Both the position numbers and the translations under genes were made by a program. A DNA stretch of 64,000 nt from Datnioides undecimradiatus. Taxonomy: Eukaryota > Chordata > Actinopteri > Lobotiformes > Datnioididae. The DNA lies in the NCBI GenBank assembly GCA_008933995.1, contig WARS01000036.1:1464419-1528418 (forward strand). Direction: 5' to 3'. Positions 52,601 to 64,000 of this stretch are shown here, one piece after another (position 1 is the stretch's first letter; the number at the start of each line of letters is the position of its first letter). The notes under the pieces were generated by a model. The model had not been told where the DNA came from. It made no database searches and saw nothing but the letters and a program-made list of their open reading frames with translations.

Positions 52601-54851
52601 CTATATATTCTCAACAGTCCAAAATACTGAGTGCAGTAAATTAAAAGGGGTAAAATGACAACAAAAGTACACTGTGCCATGTCTGTTTCGGGTGCACACA
52701 AGTAAAAATTTTATTTTGCTGTAATACTCAAAGACCTCAAGGGTTCTTAAAGGTTGGCAGGTCTTTCTCAATCTTTCTGGTGTCGGAACAATCAATCAAG
52801 AATCAATAATGTTTGCAATATTAATAATGTACAGCTCTTTTTATTGTGTAGTTTTGGCAATGTCTTGTGTGTATAGCTCTTTACCCAGAGCATCGGTGGA
52901 TCTGACTCCAGAGTCCTTCAGGTCTCAAGTTCTGTCAGGTCATGATCACTGGGTACTGGATTTTTATGCCCCATGGTGTGGACCCTGTCAACACTTTGCT
53001 CCAGAGTTTGAGGTCCTGGCTCGGGTGAGTTGCCAATTTATTATTCTAAATAAATCTTTAAGCAAGTATCTTTTGTTTTGTGGTTTCTGTCATATACAGC
53101 CCTCGAGGCAATAGACAGATTCCTCTAGCAGTAATTGTGTCATTGAATACAAATGAATATTCTTTTCTGTATATTTGAGGTTCTTAAGAGGATGTCTTTT
53201 GTGTGATTGACAGATTCTTAAAGGGGAGGTTCGGGCGGGGAAGGTTGACTGTCAGGCTCATCATCAGACCTGTCAGTCAGTTGGAATCACCGCCTATCCA
53301 ACCGTCAGATTCTACCCATACCTGGGAACAAGGAGGGTAAGGACACAAGATCAGGCCACAACATTTAAAATAAAAAGCTTCACACGTCCAGATTTTATTT
53401 ATTAGGCATATTATGGACAGGAATCAACAGAATCAATGCACTCACATCCCAGACAATCTTCCAATCTGAAAGTTGAGTTTTCTATAATATTCTAAAGCTC
53501 AAACTTTAATTCAATTATCTTAACAACTGTCCCTTTCATTATAAAGTCACTGCATTCAGTTTGGCCTTGAAGGACACAGTAATACCCACTGACCAAAATT
53601 TCAGGAAGTTTTGTAGATATATCAATTCCAATGCTTAGCTTTAAGGTTCCTGCATTTTGGGGAGTGCTTCTTGTACTCTTCCCACCCCTCTTTTTTTGTT
53701 AGTCTATCTGGAATCACCATTTTTTTCTCACACGTTTTCTTCTAATTTACACAGAAATGACAAAAGAAAGAAATCCAGTGTGAAACAATAAGAGCTATTT
53801 GGTGCAAAAACATGACTTTCAAACCAGCTTAGTAAATGTCCTTTGTGTGAACGTTTACATTGTTGATATCTAGCATTTAATATCGGAAAATCTTAGACTC
53901 AGCAGCATGTGCATATGTTTTATATGGTTAAATTCATGTCTAAATCAATGTAGAAATGAAACCATGTTATTGCTTACTTTACTTATTCTTATTTTTTATA
54001 GAAAGCATAGTTTTTGCCTTTTATTGGCCTGGCTAACTTTCCACACTCATTGTCAGAACTAGTGTGTTTACAAGTTAGTACTAACATTTCCTTATAGTGT
54101 CACTTGCAACACACATCAGTAGGATAACTTGTTGACAGAGTAGTTAATAATCATTGTCTGTCAAAGGGGGTAGGATATCTGTGAATAAGATTGGATAGGA
54201 ATTCAAACAATTTGACCAAGTGACTTTATGTAACAAATTTATGTACACATTTTTATAACCTCTAGCAAGCCACTGGTAGATCAGTATCAGTATGTCAGTG
54301 ACAAAAAAATGTATCAGCAGCAACAGCAAATAAAAATACATGGGCACATTTGCAAGTTGCCCTGGTACTCCCAGTATAAAAAAATATGATTGCATTGCCT
54401 ATAAAAATGGTCACAAAATGCGACTAACTCTTAGTAGTCCAGGATTCTGATCAATGCATTGAATGTCTTTTGCTGAACATATGCCCACCATAACCAATAT
54501 CAGAATGGGCTTTGAGTTCATGAAAATTCAATAAGGTCTTATAGCTCTGACAATATTGTGACAAAGGAAAGTCATGGGTTTGGCATGAAAAAGTCAAAGA
54601 TGGACAGAACACTGTTTCATGGTTCAATATATTGTGTGTCTATGTGTTGACAGCATGAACAGAGTGGAAAGCACGTCAATAGTCGGGATGCTAAAATGAT
54701 TGCTGACATCATCAGACAGCAACTACAACTGCTAATGCCACACTTAACTCGCAAACAGAAGGTAACTTGCAGTTCACTGCAATTTCTCACACAAATGTAA
54801 TCGTGAACCAGACTATGACATGTGTCTTTTTCTCTGTAGGATGAGCTCTGA
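40607..54851 (+). CDS. dnajc10: DnaJ homolog C10 / ERdj5, ER disulfide reductase
   Basis: Coding exons: 40607-40807, 41617-41782, 41878-41928, 42906-42988, 43139-43270, 44272-44365, 44541-44618, 45243-45286, 45523-45588, 45892-45957, 46058-46147, 46262-46372, 46453-46567, 47449-47576, 48945-49061, 49151-49252, 49522-49582, 50105-50199, 51327-51460, 52180-52233, 52877-53024, 53214-53336, 54654-54761, 54840-54851. Phases agree throughout; 792 residues (human 793). Signal sequence, J domain with HPD, then thioredoxin domains with CSHC (158-161), CPPC (477-480), CGPC (585-588) and CGPC (697-700), two redox-silent thioredoxin-like domains between the first and second, and a KDEL retention signal. 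It recruits BiP and reduces disulfides of misfolded proteins for ERAD with EDEM1. The start at 40607 was chosen because it aligns with the mammalian N-terminus; an in-frame ATG at 40517 lies before a splice acceptor (40550-40551). Confidence 0.97.
43300..44250 (+). other. dnajc10 intron, nothing recognised
   Basis: AT-rich intron of about 1 kb. Open frames here lack splice context and domains. Confidence 0.5.
46780..47135. repeat. Interspersed repeat common in percomorph fish
   Basis: Contains the phrases ATGTCATGACAACTATTGG and ACATGTTAGCATTGCCATTG with several GCTAACATGCTAA-like units, which I know from abundant repeats of percomorph fish. Noncoding. It lies in a dnajc10 intron. Confidence 0.55.
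47640..48900 (+). other. dnajc10 intron, nothing recognised
   Basis: Intron between the exon ending ...DFFAP and the exon starting WCPPC. No repeat or gene identified. Confidence 0.5.
50481..50745 (+). repeat. tRNA-headed SINE-like repeat
   Basis: The head reads TGGCTCAGCGGTAGAGC, a good RNA polymerase III A box. The B box is worn (GTGGTTCCGCAGCTCC). The body has GCCGAAGTGTCCGTGGGCAA and GACACTGAACCCCAAATTGC, then TGCTTTGAGTGGTCAGATGA and a tail before CCATTTAA. Copies with the same body occur at 59957-60222 and 31056-31262. It lies in a dnajc10 intron, sense strand. Confidence 0.75.
51775..51905. repeat. Interspersed fish repeat fragment
   Basis: Resembles a widespread fish repeat containing phrases such as CTGGAGGGAATTGCTTCAGA and TTTGGCACAAATAA followed by GGACTCAAAGATGAACTG. 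Noncoding, in a dnajc10 intron. Confidence 0.45.
53345..54640 (+). other. dnajc10 intron, nothing recognised
   Basis: AT-rich intron before the penultimate coding exon. No repeat or gene identified. Confidence 0.5.
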
Positions 54852-55172
54852 TGACCTTGGAGTGGTGCTGTGAGAAAGTCCAGCAATCTGGTTGGTCAAG
54901 GACAGACAGAAGTGGACATGATTGCTTCAGCACAAAGATCAGTCAGAAATTTAAATTGATTCAGATAAAACCACGGCTCTAACAGAGACAGATCATGACT
55001 GTTACCGGTGTAATGTACTGAATATTTAGGCCTTGTTTTATTTGATTTTATTTTGTCTCCATTGTTTGTATTTACTCTATGAAGTAAAACTGTGGAGCGC
55101 TATGTACCGGACATGTTATTGAAACATAGCCAGATTTTGTATTTTATTGTGTGGAAACTGTTGAACCTTCAG

Positions 55173-55178
55173 AATAAA
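55173..55178 (+). terminator. dnajc10: dnajc10 polyadenylation signal
   Basis: Canonical AATAAA 322 bases after the dnajc10 stop codon, followed by a TGTGTGT-like GU-rich stretch. The transcript probably ends near 55200. Confidence 0.75.
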
Positions 55179-55199
55179 ATTGTGTGTAAAAGACAGTCA

Positions 55200-56300
55200 T
55201 ACCAGTTGACCAAGCTTTACTGCAGTTTTTATTCCACCTCTATACCTTCTATTTGAACTTCTGTATTATCTCAGAAGTCATGTATGTATATTATACATAC
55301 AATATTCAACTTAAAGAAATGTGAGGATGCAAATACTGATAATGAATTGAACTGTGAAACAAGACATCCTGTGGAAAAGTTACCTATTCTGGATTGAAAG
55401 AGGGGGAGGCATTATTAGAGTTTATACTTTTATACTTTTTGGTTAAAACACCATATCAGAGAAAATATAAATTGAAGTAGAGTATAGAGTAGAGCATGTC
55501 TTGAAACATGTCTAAATGGAATCTTTTTCTGAACTATTCCCACTTTGATCAGCAGGTTCCACTGTTGAGATTCAGTCATTCATTAGAGTTGTGCAGGAGG
55601 GCTAAACCAGGATGGATGTATCTGGCAAACCTTGTTTAGAATGGCTTTATTACAAATTTTAATAAGCTCATGATACATCAGATCTGTTGTCCATGATGTA
55701 TGCTTGGCACCCATGACCCAAAAGTATGGTGCGTACTGTGTAAGATGGGTCAGTGGGTTTAGTGTAATCAAAATTAGTTAATTGTTTAGAATATTATGCA
55801 ATTATCAGTGTGCTACTTTCAAAAAAGTACAATATGGATTTGATGCATTGCTTTTGTGTTGATTTTAGTTGTTAGTTGTGATTCGCACATTTCTACAAGT
55901 GAGAATGGGAAAATGAAATCAAAAACATAAATGATCATTTAGGGCAAGATATGAAGCCACCAGGGAAATAAAAAGTCAAATCAAAAACTGAACTGCCTTT
56001 TATAGTCTCCCTTAGTTTGTAACCTTCTAATGGAAAGTTATGTGTTTCCAGTTGAACCACCAGGTGCCACTGTTACTTTTTTTGTTTTGTTGTTTTGTTT
56101 TGATTGTCAAAACATCAAATGCTGCTTTGTAATAATGCATTGCCTTTTAAACAAAAAAGGGGTAAACCTCAACTATGTATTTGACAGTACAACATAATGA
56201 ATTTACAAACTATGTAAAGTCCAGTGTAATGTGCAATATGCCAATTTTATTTATTTATTTTTTAAAGTATCTTTAGAAATGCATATTATAATCTATGAAC
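55200..56300. other. Intergenic, no gene seen
   Basis: AT-rich DNA downstream of dnajc10. Open frames are short and lack domains. Confidence 0.5.
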
Positions 56301-56304
56301 CACA

Positions 56305-56935
56305 ACTTAAAGTCACCTGCCTGATACTGTTTAGGTCCCTTTGTGTGGCTAAAACAGCTCCCACCTGTCGAGACCTGGACTCAACAACACCTGGAGGTGT
56401 CAGGCGGTATCTGGCACTAGTTAGCAGAAGCAGATGATTAAAGTCATTTATGTTATGAGTGGGGACCTCCATTTATTGAACTTGTTTTTCAAGTACATTC
56501 CAGAGATGCTGGATATATATATACCCTGGAATAAGTCAAGACCTTTTCCACTTTGTCATTGTCATCAAACCATTCCTGAGCATTTTTCGCAGTGTGGCAG
56601 CGTATGGTATCTTGCTGAAAAAGTCTTCTGCCATCAGAGAATGCCACTGTCAGCAGTGCACTTGGTCTGCAACAATGTTCTGGTAGATGCTAAGTGATCC
56701 ATGACTACTTGTCCCTCCTGTGAACATTTTTAATAGGTACTAACCACTGCAAATGGTGTCAAAAATTTGTTCTATCAAAGTCTGTTTCTCACAATTATTT
56801 CCATTTTGCTTTCAACACATCAACTTCAAGAGTGGACCTGCTGCCTAATGTATCCCACCCATTGGAAGATTAAATTGTAAGGAGAAGATCAATGTCATTC
56901 ACTTCACCTTTTGGTTGTTTTAGTCATGTGGCTAT
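56305..56935 (-). mobile_element. Tc1/mariner relic, 5' and internally decayed
   Basis: The minus strand near 56560-56625 reads QQDTIRCHTAKNAQEWFDDN, the region around the second catalytic Asp of Tc1-like transposases. The nucleotide stretch CTGCTGCCTAATGTATCCCA (about 56840) also recurs in a fish Tc1-like family I recognise. Helix-turn-helix and the first catalytic region are missing; no clear inverted ends were found. Confidence 0.65.
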
Positions 56936-57389
56936 AAAAATTAACAGGGAAAAGAGTAAGCTCATTTTTCCCTCATCCAAAAAACCTTGAGACTGAAGGG
57001 GCCATAGGTGGCTGTCACATAAGAATTTAACCACTCAAACACAACTCTGCAGAACAATTTTATTACAAACAATTTCATTCTGTTCAAATCGGAGGCCTGG
57101 ACTCCTTTCTGAGCATTTTTGTTGATGCCTGGTTTAATACATGCGTGAGTAATTCTCATCTAAATGTATCTTGCTGATCTTAAGACAGGTATATTAATAA
57201 CATATTATAGCTTTTTCAACTATTCCTGCTTTTCTTTCAAAAAAAACATTGCACTGAAAAAGAGAGTGTATTGTGTGACAAATTTATTTTGTGTAAGGAG
57301 AATACAAAACTGAATTTAAAAAAATTGCTCTTTCTCAAACCATCTAACAAATGTGAAAACATGAGATTCATTAGGGGTATTAAATATTA

Positions 57390-58900
57390 TTCATGTGAAC
57401 AAAGAAATGCCTGATACGGCACTTCTATCATTGGATGCCAAAAAAGGCTTTTGATAGGGTAGAGTGGCCTTAGCTTTTCAAAGTTCTAGTAAAATTTTGG
57501 TGCGGAAATAGCTTCATAAACTCGGTTCAAGTAATATATAAAAATTCTCTAGCTGAAATCTTAAACAGAAATATTTCAAAACCAATAGAAATCAGTAAAG
57601 GGTGCCATCAAGGTTACCCTCTTTTGCACTTATTTATATTACTTATATTGGCACTAGAGCCATTTGCCATTGCAGTACGTTCACACCCACAATTTTGTGG
57701 TATCACAATAGGGCCGACGGAACACAGAGAAAAAGAAATCAATTCCGGTCTTGTTACAGTTAATTAATAAATTGAACTATATTAAATAGTCTATTATACC
57801 ACTCAATACGAGGGAGAGAAGTAACCCAATTTCTGGGTTAATTCAATTTAATGTTGTAGATCAGTTTAAATATCTGGGAGTATGGATTCTGCCCAAAATA
57901 GAACATGTCGTTGATGCAAATTACGAGCCGGAAATAAATGAGTCAATAGACAGAAGGATGTCACTGACAGTATCTATCAATTGGGAAAATTCATATCTTA
58001 AAATTAATATATTACTCAAATTACTTTACCTATTTCAAAACTTTCCTCTGCCACTACCTTCAGACTTGTATTTATATGGAACAATAGGGAAGCATGACTT
58101 TGTCTGTCTTTATCGTATTTACCATTCAATTGAGGGGGTTTAAAATGTCCATATTTAATGTGGTACTACAGGGCTTCACATCTAAGATCTGTTATGTCCT
58201 TTTTCTCGAAAAATGACTCTCCTTACTGGACTGAAATGGAATCTCATGGCCTAAAATTACCTCTTCCCTTAGATATATATTCAGACTCAGAAAAAAAGAC
58301 TAAGGAAACAAACTAAAAATCCTACAGTAAAGCACACGATAAAGATATAGTATCAAGTTCTAAGATATTTGAAAGAGACACATTTTTTGTCACAATATAG
58401 TCCAACAAGGTGAAACCAGTTTTTCGTACCAGGAAGAGCAGATGCAATTTTTAAACCATGGCACTTTAGAGGACTTGATCCAGGACCTATATTTGGTAGA
58501 TTCAGAAACTATCTCGCCTTGTCATACTACTCAATGGATAAGACAGGTCAAGCCTTCCATTAGAAAGGATTACTTATATATTAAAGGCCAAACAGCAGAC
58601 ATTTGAGGATATATGGAGACCTTTTATTAATTCTGTTAAGGATCTAGATGTGATAGAAGATCAGAACTAATTTTTGTCAACTAAGCAGCTTCTGATCTTT
58701 TAATTTTCATGTGAATACTTTTATTTGTATTCAGCGCAATTGAAGTAATTCATTGTATAGATTGCTACTTGTTTTTTGTTTATTTTTGTGTTGTAGCAGC
58801 TAGTTACTGTAGACTCATACTGCATGTTATGAATGTAAGAGACTGTATGTTATGGTGTTAAAAACCTAAATAAAAATATTGTAGGGAAAAAAGGGGGAGA
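57390..58900 (+). mobile_element. L1/Tx1-like LINE relic
   Basis: Reverse transcriptase blocks LDAKKAFDRVEW (near 57435, with the first catalytic Asp) and ISKGCHQG (near 57595), then decayed C-terminal sequence to an A-rich end near 58860-58910 (AATAAAAATATTG then GGGAAAAAAGG). The ADD active-site box is lost. Related in type to the element at 35.3-37.5 kb but not the same copy. Confidence 0.65.
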
Positions 58901-58909
58901 AAAGAAAAA

Positions 58910-59950
58910 AATGCTGTTTCTTAATGAGTATCTGAGTCCTATTGAATTTAGAGGCTTTATTCAGTCCCTCTACTCCAGAGCTTAAAATTCAGCCAAACGA
59001 AAGCATTTAATTTCCAACTAAATTAGAAGTTAGTTGATCAGTAGATGTCACCCAGAATCTAGGTTGAAAGTATCCTGGACATGCTTTATAGAAACTACCA
59101 GTTTTTGGTTATCTGCTAGAATAAGTTTTGAAAAAAATGCTGTAGTAATTTTCAATACAGTTTTGGATAAACGTTGTGCTAAACTGCAGTGCTTCCCAGA
59201 TACTAATATAATGTCTTAATTTTACATTTTGCTTTTATTTTAGTTGAATATACAACATTCCACAAGTTCCTAGTATTGTCATGATATATTATATTTCAGA
59301 TTTAATTTCATTCCAGCCAATGGACTTTTAGAGGACTGAGTAACTCTTGAAATAAATCTTAGGGTCTTTTCTCAAGGTTCTTATTTATTTTTTGAGAGGA
59401 AAATGCGGTCAGCATTGATGCAACAGTGCTCTATCAATCCCTACAGCCACTTTTGTCTATGTTCTATAGGTTCATCATGTAAATTGGATTTGGTTCAGGC
59501 GCTGTAATTACAGCAAATACTGGACCAGACCATGGCTACAAAACCAAACAGCACTGGTGCAAATATAAACTAAACAGATTTAGGATTGTGACATGTATTT
59601 GGAAATAATGAGTTGATATATTGAGATCTATAGCTCTGGATGTTTCTGGCTATTGGCTGCCCTCTAGTATTGAAATAAAACTTAACATGGTTTCAATGGC
59701 TTTCAGCAAGGTCAGTTAACATAAAATTGGATAAAGTTCTTGGATAAAATTCTTCTGCACTGGCACAAATCGTGGATAAAATGCCGCTGAATATTGGATA
59801 AAATCCCAGTAAACCCATACTCAATACTCAATCATGAATAGGTGTACAAATATTAAACCATGCACTGCTGACCATACTTAAAAGTACCTAAAACAAAGCA
59901 TCATAAGAAGCATACAATCTGCAGGATGTTAAATACATGACTTCAATACG
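58910..59950. other. Intergenic, no gene seen
   Basis: AT-rich DNA with several TTGGATAAA-type short phrases near 59725-59800. No gene or named repeat. Confidence 0.5.
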
Positions 59951-59956
59951 TTGCAG

Positions 59957-60222
59957 TAAATGGCCTGTACTTATATATTGCTTTTCTAGTCAGCTGACCA
60001 CTCAAAGCACTTTACACTACAAGTCAGCATTCACCCATTCACACCAAACAGAACTAAAGAAGCAAAGGAAATCTAAGCCATTCACACATGACACAGCATC
60101 AGTGACAATGAGGGGTTAAGCATCTTGCCCAAGAGCACTTCAGCATGAAGCCCAGACAAGGGGATCAAACCACCAATCCTCTGAGAGGTGGACGAACCAC
60201 TCTACCACTGAGCCACAGCTGC
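59957..60222 (-). repeat. tRNA-headed SINE-like repeat
   Basis: On the minus strand the head has A box TGGCTCAGTGGTAGAGTGG and B box GGTTTGATCCC at the right spacing for a tRNA-derived RNA polymerase III promoter. The tail end carries AAAGTGCTTTGAGTGGTCAG and GCAATATATAAGTACAGGCC before ATTTA. It is the best-preserved copy in the window. Confidence 0.8.
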
Positions 60223-60229
60223 AGTGGGA

Positions 60230-62670
60230 ACAGTGGGGTCAAAAAGCTGATACAGATGAGCCAGTCCCTTCGACCGGATGTTATATCTCTCATTTCAAAA
60301 CCCATCAGGAAAACCAGAAGGGTTTTGAAGATTTTTTCTGGTCTTTGAATTCTCTTGCACTCCTAAAAATGCCATTTTCCAAGAGAAGTGATTGGTCAAT
60401 AGTCTTTGTATGAGCTGATCTCTTACATCAAACAAAACCTGCTTTGGTTAGGTTACTGAAATGAAACCACCCTAACCTCAAATCATGCATCGTAGTACAG
60501 CGCACAGAGATAAAACATCACAAAGTATTGAAACAAACCAGGGCTAAACACAAAAATACCCAATACTTAAAGTTTATACTGGGTTGAAATCAACAAACAT
60601 TGTAGCTGTTTGTTTTTGTTTCTGCCCTCTTGTGTCAAAAAATCACTTAATGCAGCTTAAACTGCTTTCAACAAGGTCAGTCAGTATGAAAATATTCTGT
60701 GTGTGACAGTTTGCAGTGTCAGCACCCAGGAACATGAATGGAGCCACTCAGCTTGAAGGAACAGACTACACCTTATACCAACACCAGGTGTGTTTTCAGT
60801 CATCTGAAGTCAATGTGGAATAGAGGAGAGAGAAAAAAGGAGAAAGAGAACAAGAGTCGAAAGGAAGAGAACAGAGGGGAATAAAGAGGTGTAATAGCAG
60901 TAAAGCCATGAAAACATTTTCTCTTCTCTCTAATGGAAACTACAGCTGAGAAAACACTGCTGGAAATTAGTAGGCAGGAACTACTGGAATCATGCCTACA
61001 CATACACACACATGCACACCCACTCACCGACCCACCCACCCACCCATGCACACACACACTCGTCTGTTGCGTTAAACAAACTTTGCTCCCAGAGAAACAC
61101 TGAAGCTCTCAAGGTTCAGTTCCTCTGCTGTTCCCATTTAATACTAGATCTGTGTAATCTTTGTCCATTTCAGCCAAAGATTTTTTTTTTTTTATGACAG
61201 ACAGCTAATTTTATTGTCAAACAAGGCTTACACACAGTCTGACAGCCTTTTTAACCTAAACATTGCACTAGCTCCTCATCAGTTCAAACTTAGCCCAGTA
61301 AACTGTGTCAAATATGTGGAGATGTATGCATCACTATATTGAAACTGGTTTCACCACTTAAGGATACCTCTCATTAATTGTTTATACCCAGTATCTGCTA
61401 GATTCAGCTGTTGCAAAGCTAGAAAACCAATTTACAATGATTCCTAATAGCTGGTAAATATATTTTTCGCATTATAGTAAAATGCTGTCTAAAATTGTAT
61501 GACATATCCAGACACTTGACAAAACTCTAGTTAATAATGATGTACACTTGGAAGGTTTTAAATTGTTTGTGCACAAAAATAACCAATAACTAGTTCTAAG
61601 ATTAGTATTTGTACATGTATAAAACACATCTACATTGAAACGGTTCCTTAAGAGTGTCCCTGTAGTAGGCTACACAGAAAAAAATAATTTCATTATCTCA
61701 TTGCTTTGTATTATGTTATGCCAGCTTTGCTCTGCCTCTGGCCTAATATTGGCTTGTCCTTGCACCCCCACTTGCACAAGGACAGGAAGGTATAGCTCAT
61801 GGAGGACAGATGCAGTTTCCTTGGCTGCAGTCTAATGGTTAAGGTAATTAAGCAATGTTGGTTCTTACTTGACAGATACCTGATAGACAAACACAGAGAC
61901 TTCAGCTTTTTACCATGTCATCTAAATTCATTTTTAATGTCTCAATTTGAAAGAGAACTGTAGAGTTCAAAATATCTCAGTGTTAGTATAGTTTAGTGAT
62001 AAAAGTAGTGTAGTACTGAGTGTTAGTGTGTTTACATGAACAGAGTTACTGTGTGATAATGAGAATACTCTTTGTAAATTAGAGAATGCATTCAAAGAGC
62101 AGACACTCCAGTCTACTCTTCACAATGAAATCAAAAATTACTTGCTATAATAAGACCCTTTTAAGAAGAGGTTTTGACATGTCACATTAGAAAAAGCATT
62201 TGTACATAACAACATGGATGATAGAATTGCAATTAACTGTTTATCCTTCAGGGTCCTCATATAGTGCATGGTTGCTAATGTCACACTGGCATGTCTCTGA
62301 AGCAGGCAATAAATACTGGTCAGATCAATGACAAACTGCTGCAGTTGGGAAATTCTATTTCCAAACAAATTAGTGTTTTGTTGACCATCTGCAATCAGAA
62401 ATGAACAATGGTTAACTGAAATTTAGCTTGCTCCAGCAGATTCAAAGTGTGGAGCCACACTGTAAATGCAGAAATGATTTGTGATTATTTGTGTGTCATC
62501 CTGATCTCAATAGAAACTGATGATAGAGATTAAGGAAATATTTGTAGCTCTTAAGTGTAATATGACTGTACCCTCTCCATCAGATCAATCAAACAAGCAG
62601 GGTGTCATTGTACAGTTAGTATTTATGTATGTGATGGCACTTCTAATTCTCTCTCTTTCTGTCACTTCTA
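60230..62670. other. Intergenic, no gene seen
   Basis: No exon recognised. CACACA/CCACCC-rich simple sequence lies at about 61000-61060 and a T-run at 61181-61192. Confidence 0.5.
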
Positions 62671-62674
62671 TCTG

Positions 62675-62717
<43 letters not shown>

Positions 62718-62730
62718 AACACGCACACAC
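62675..62730. repeat. (TC)n(AC)n compound microsatellite
   Basis: About twelve TC units followed by about nine AC units with small interruptions. Confidence 0.95.
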
Positions 62731-62739
62731 AGTTATGGT

Positions 62740-64000
62740 ATTGTTGTGACACATTAGTATCAGAGGGGCATTGCATCCAGTAATATTCAAGTATATTTTC
62801 CATCTAACCACATTCTAATGCTGCTGTAGCTCCTACTGCAGTTTGTCTTGTCAGTTTAGATTTTATTGCTGTCTGAACAAAGCGTGAATATAAAGTTGAC
62901 ATAACGGCTACAGATCTGTCATGGCCCAGAGTGTGCAAGCCTAAATGGCTTTCATATCATATTGAGATCCTCCATTACATCTTCATGGTAACACGAGTAA
63001 CACTGCCAATTTTCATATTCATTCAAGACTGTGACCATGGAGAGGACTTGTGGAGCCACCAAGGCCTCCACTGAAAAGAAGAAAGTGTCATGTACATAAT
63101 GTATGGCTGTGTGTAGGTTAAGTATTACAGGTGTAAAGCCCCACCCCCTCTCTATATTGACTGCTTTAGGTGTACATACACACTTACACACACATACACA
63201 CACATGCGTGCACATGCGCACACACTCACACTGAAACTCACACTAAATATTGTTTGTGCAAAGAAAATATATGACAAAAATCAGACAGTCTGATTGGAAG
63301 AGATGAACTACATTCAGGTACAACAGCCTGTGATAGTGCAATATCTACACAAACAACTACACACACCCATACACACACAAACACAGACACTCACACACAA
63401 AATCATGCACACAATGAGATCTCAGTGACGATTTCCGTGCTGAAATGGTCCTCCATTCTGCAGAATATCATTCCACCTCTAGACAGAAACACAGAAAGAC
63501 AGGAAGTGAAGTTGACAGGCAGACAGCATCTGTTAGGGCGTGAACAATACATCATGTTCCTAATGAGGTCAGTTGGTATGTTCATCTTGAGGATTTCACC
63601 CTCAGATTTAACTAACTCAATGAAAAAACTCAAGCAATTCTAAGGATGTTTTCAGAGTGAAAGTGAAGCAAGCAAGTCTCTGATTCCAAGGACATGGAAG
63701 GACTAAGGAGAATACTAAGGAGTAAACAATAATCAAGACTAGCTGCTTTACATTGATTGCTGGTTGTTTAAACACAAGAAAAATTGAAGGACTTTTAAGA
63801 TGAGGACTAATAAGTGTGTATGTCAAATGCAACACCAGCTAACATAAAGTATGGTGCTTCCTGACAACTGATGCTCCATAAAATGTTATTAGTTAATGAC
63901 ATTCACCTGGGCCTTTACTGTCAACATGTCTTGGTAATAATCTGGCTGGACATGCTAGCTTTTTGTACATTTTACATTTGAACAGATAAACAGAGTGGGT
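62740..64000. other. Intergenic, no supported gene
   Basis: CA-rich tracts at 63175-63235 and 63355-63415. A minus-strand open stretch (62952-63070) follows a fair splice acceptor, but I could not link it to a protein. Confidence 0.4.

Noticed and set aside
62952..63070. Possible Ly6-type exon (WQCYSC) on the minus strand
   Set aside because: A fair acceptor precedes it, but there is no signal peptide, no further cysteine pattern and no partner exon in view.

Overview
The window is nuclear DNA from a vertebrate, almost certainly a ray-finned (teleost) fish and probably a percomorph. The evidence is many short coding exons with GT-AG introns, protein sequences closest to what I remember of fish and mammalian orthologues, and fish-type repeats (Tc1/mariner, fish Ty3/gypsy, L1/Tx1 and L2/Rex-like LINEs, a tRNA-headed SINE). 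It contains no prokaryotic features.

Layout. 0.5-4.4 kb: decayed Ty3/gypsy LTR retrotransposon on the minus strand, with its reverse transcriptase region missing. 4.7-5.9 kb: full-length but inactivated Tc1/mariner transposon with perfect inverted ends. 6.4-10.4 kb (minus): nyx (nyctalopin), four coding exons plus a probable 5' leader exon. 12.4-28.5 kb (minus): ddx3x (DEAD-box RNA helicase, PL10/DDX3 family), 18 constitutive coding exons and three in-frame candidate cassette exons. 30.6-34.5 kb (minus): nup35 (nucleoporin Nup53/Nup35), nine coding exons. 34.5-37.8 kb: the divergent nup35/dnajc10 promoter region, split by a dead L1-like LINE and carrying an inverted 65-bp promoter-like repeat. 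37.8-55.2 kb (plus): dnajc10 (ERdj5, ER disulfide reductase), one probable noncoding exon and 24 coding exons ending in KDEL. 55.2-64.0 kb: intergenic DNA with a Tc1 relic, an L1 relic, a SINE and microsatellites.

All four genes were rebuilt exon by exon. Reading phase is kept across every junction, giving proteins of 479 (Nyx), 701 to 766 (Ddx3x, depending on cassettes), 291 or 292 (Nup35) and 792 (Dnajc10) residues, all close to mammalian lengths except a shorter Nup35. The genes do not form one pathway: nyctalopin is a synaptic LRR protein of retinal ON-bipolar cells, Ddx3x an RNA helicase in translation, Nup35 a nuclear pore scaffold protein and Dnajc10 an ER folding/ERAD reductase. nyx and ddx3x are neighbours in human Xp11.4 as well; nup35 and dnajc10 are both in human 2q32.

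I do not see a wholly new system. The best leads are the ddx3x cassette exons (one lies in the linker between the two helicase lobes), the mirrored promoter element between nup35 and dnajc10, upstream ORFs in nyx and dnajc10, and a CGPC active site where mammalian ERdj5 has CHPC.
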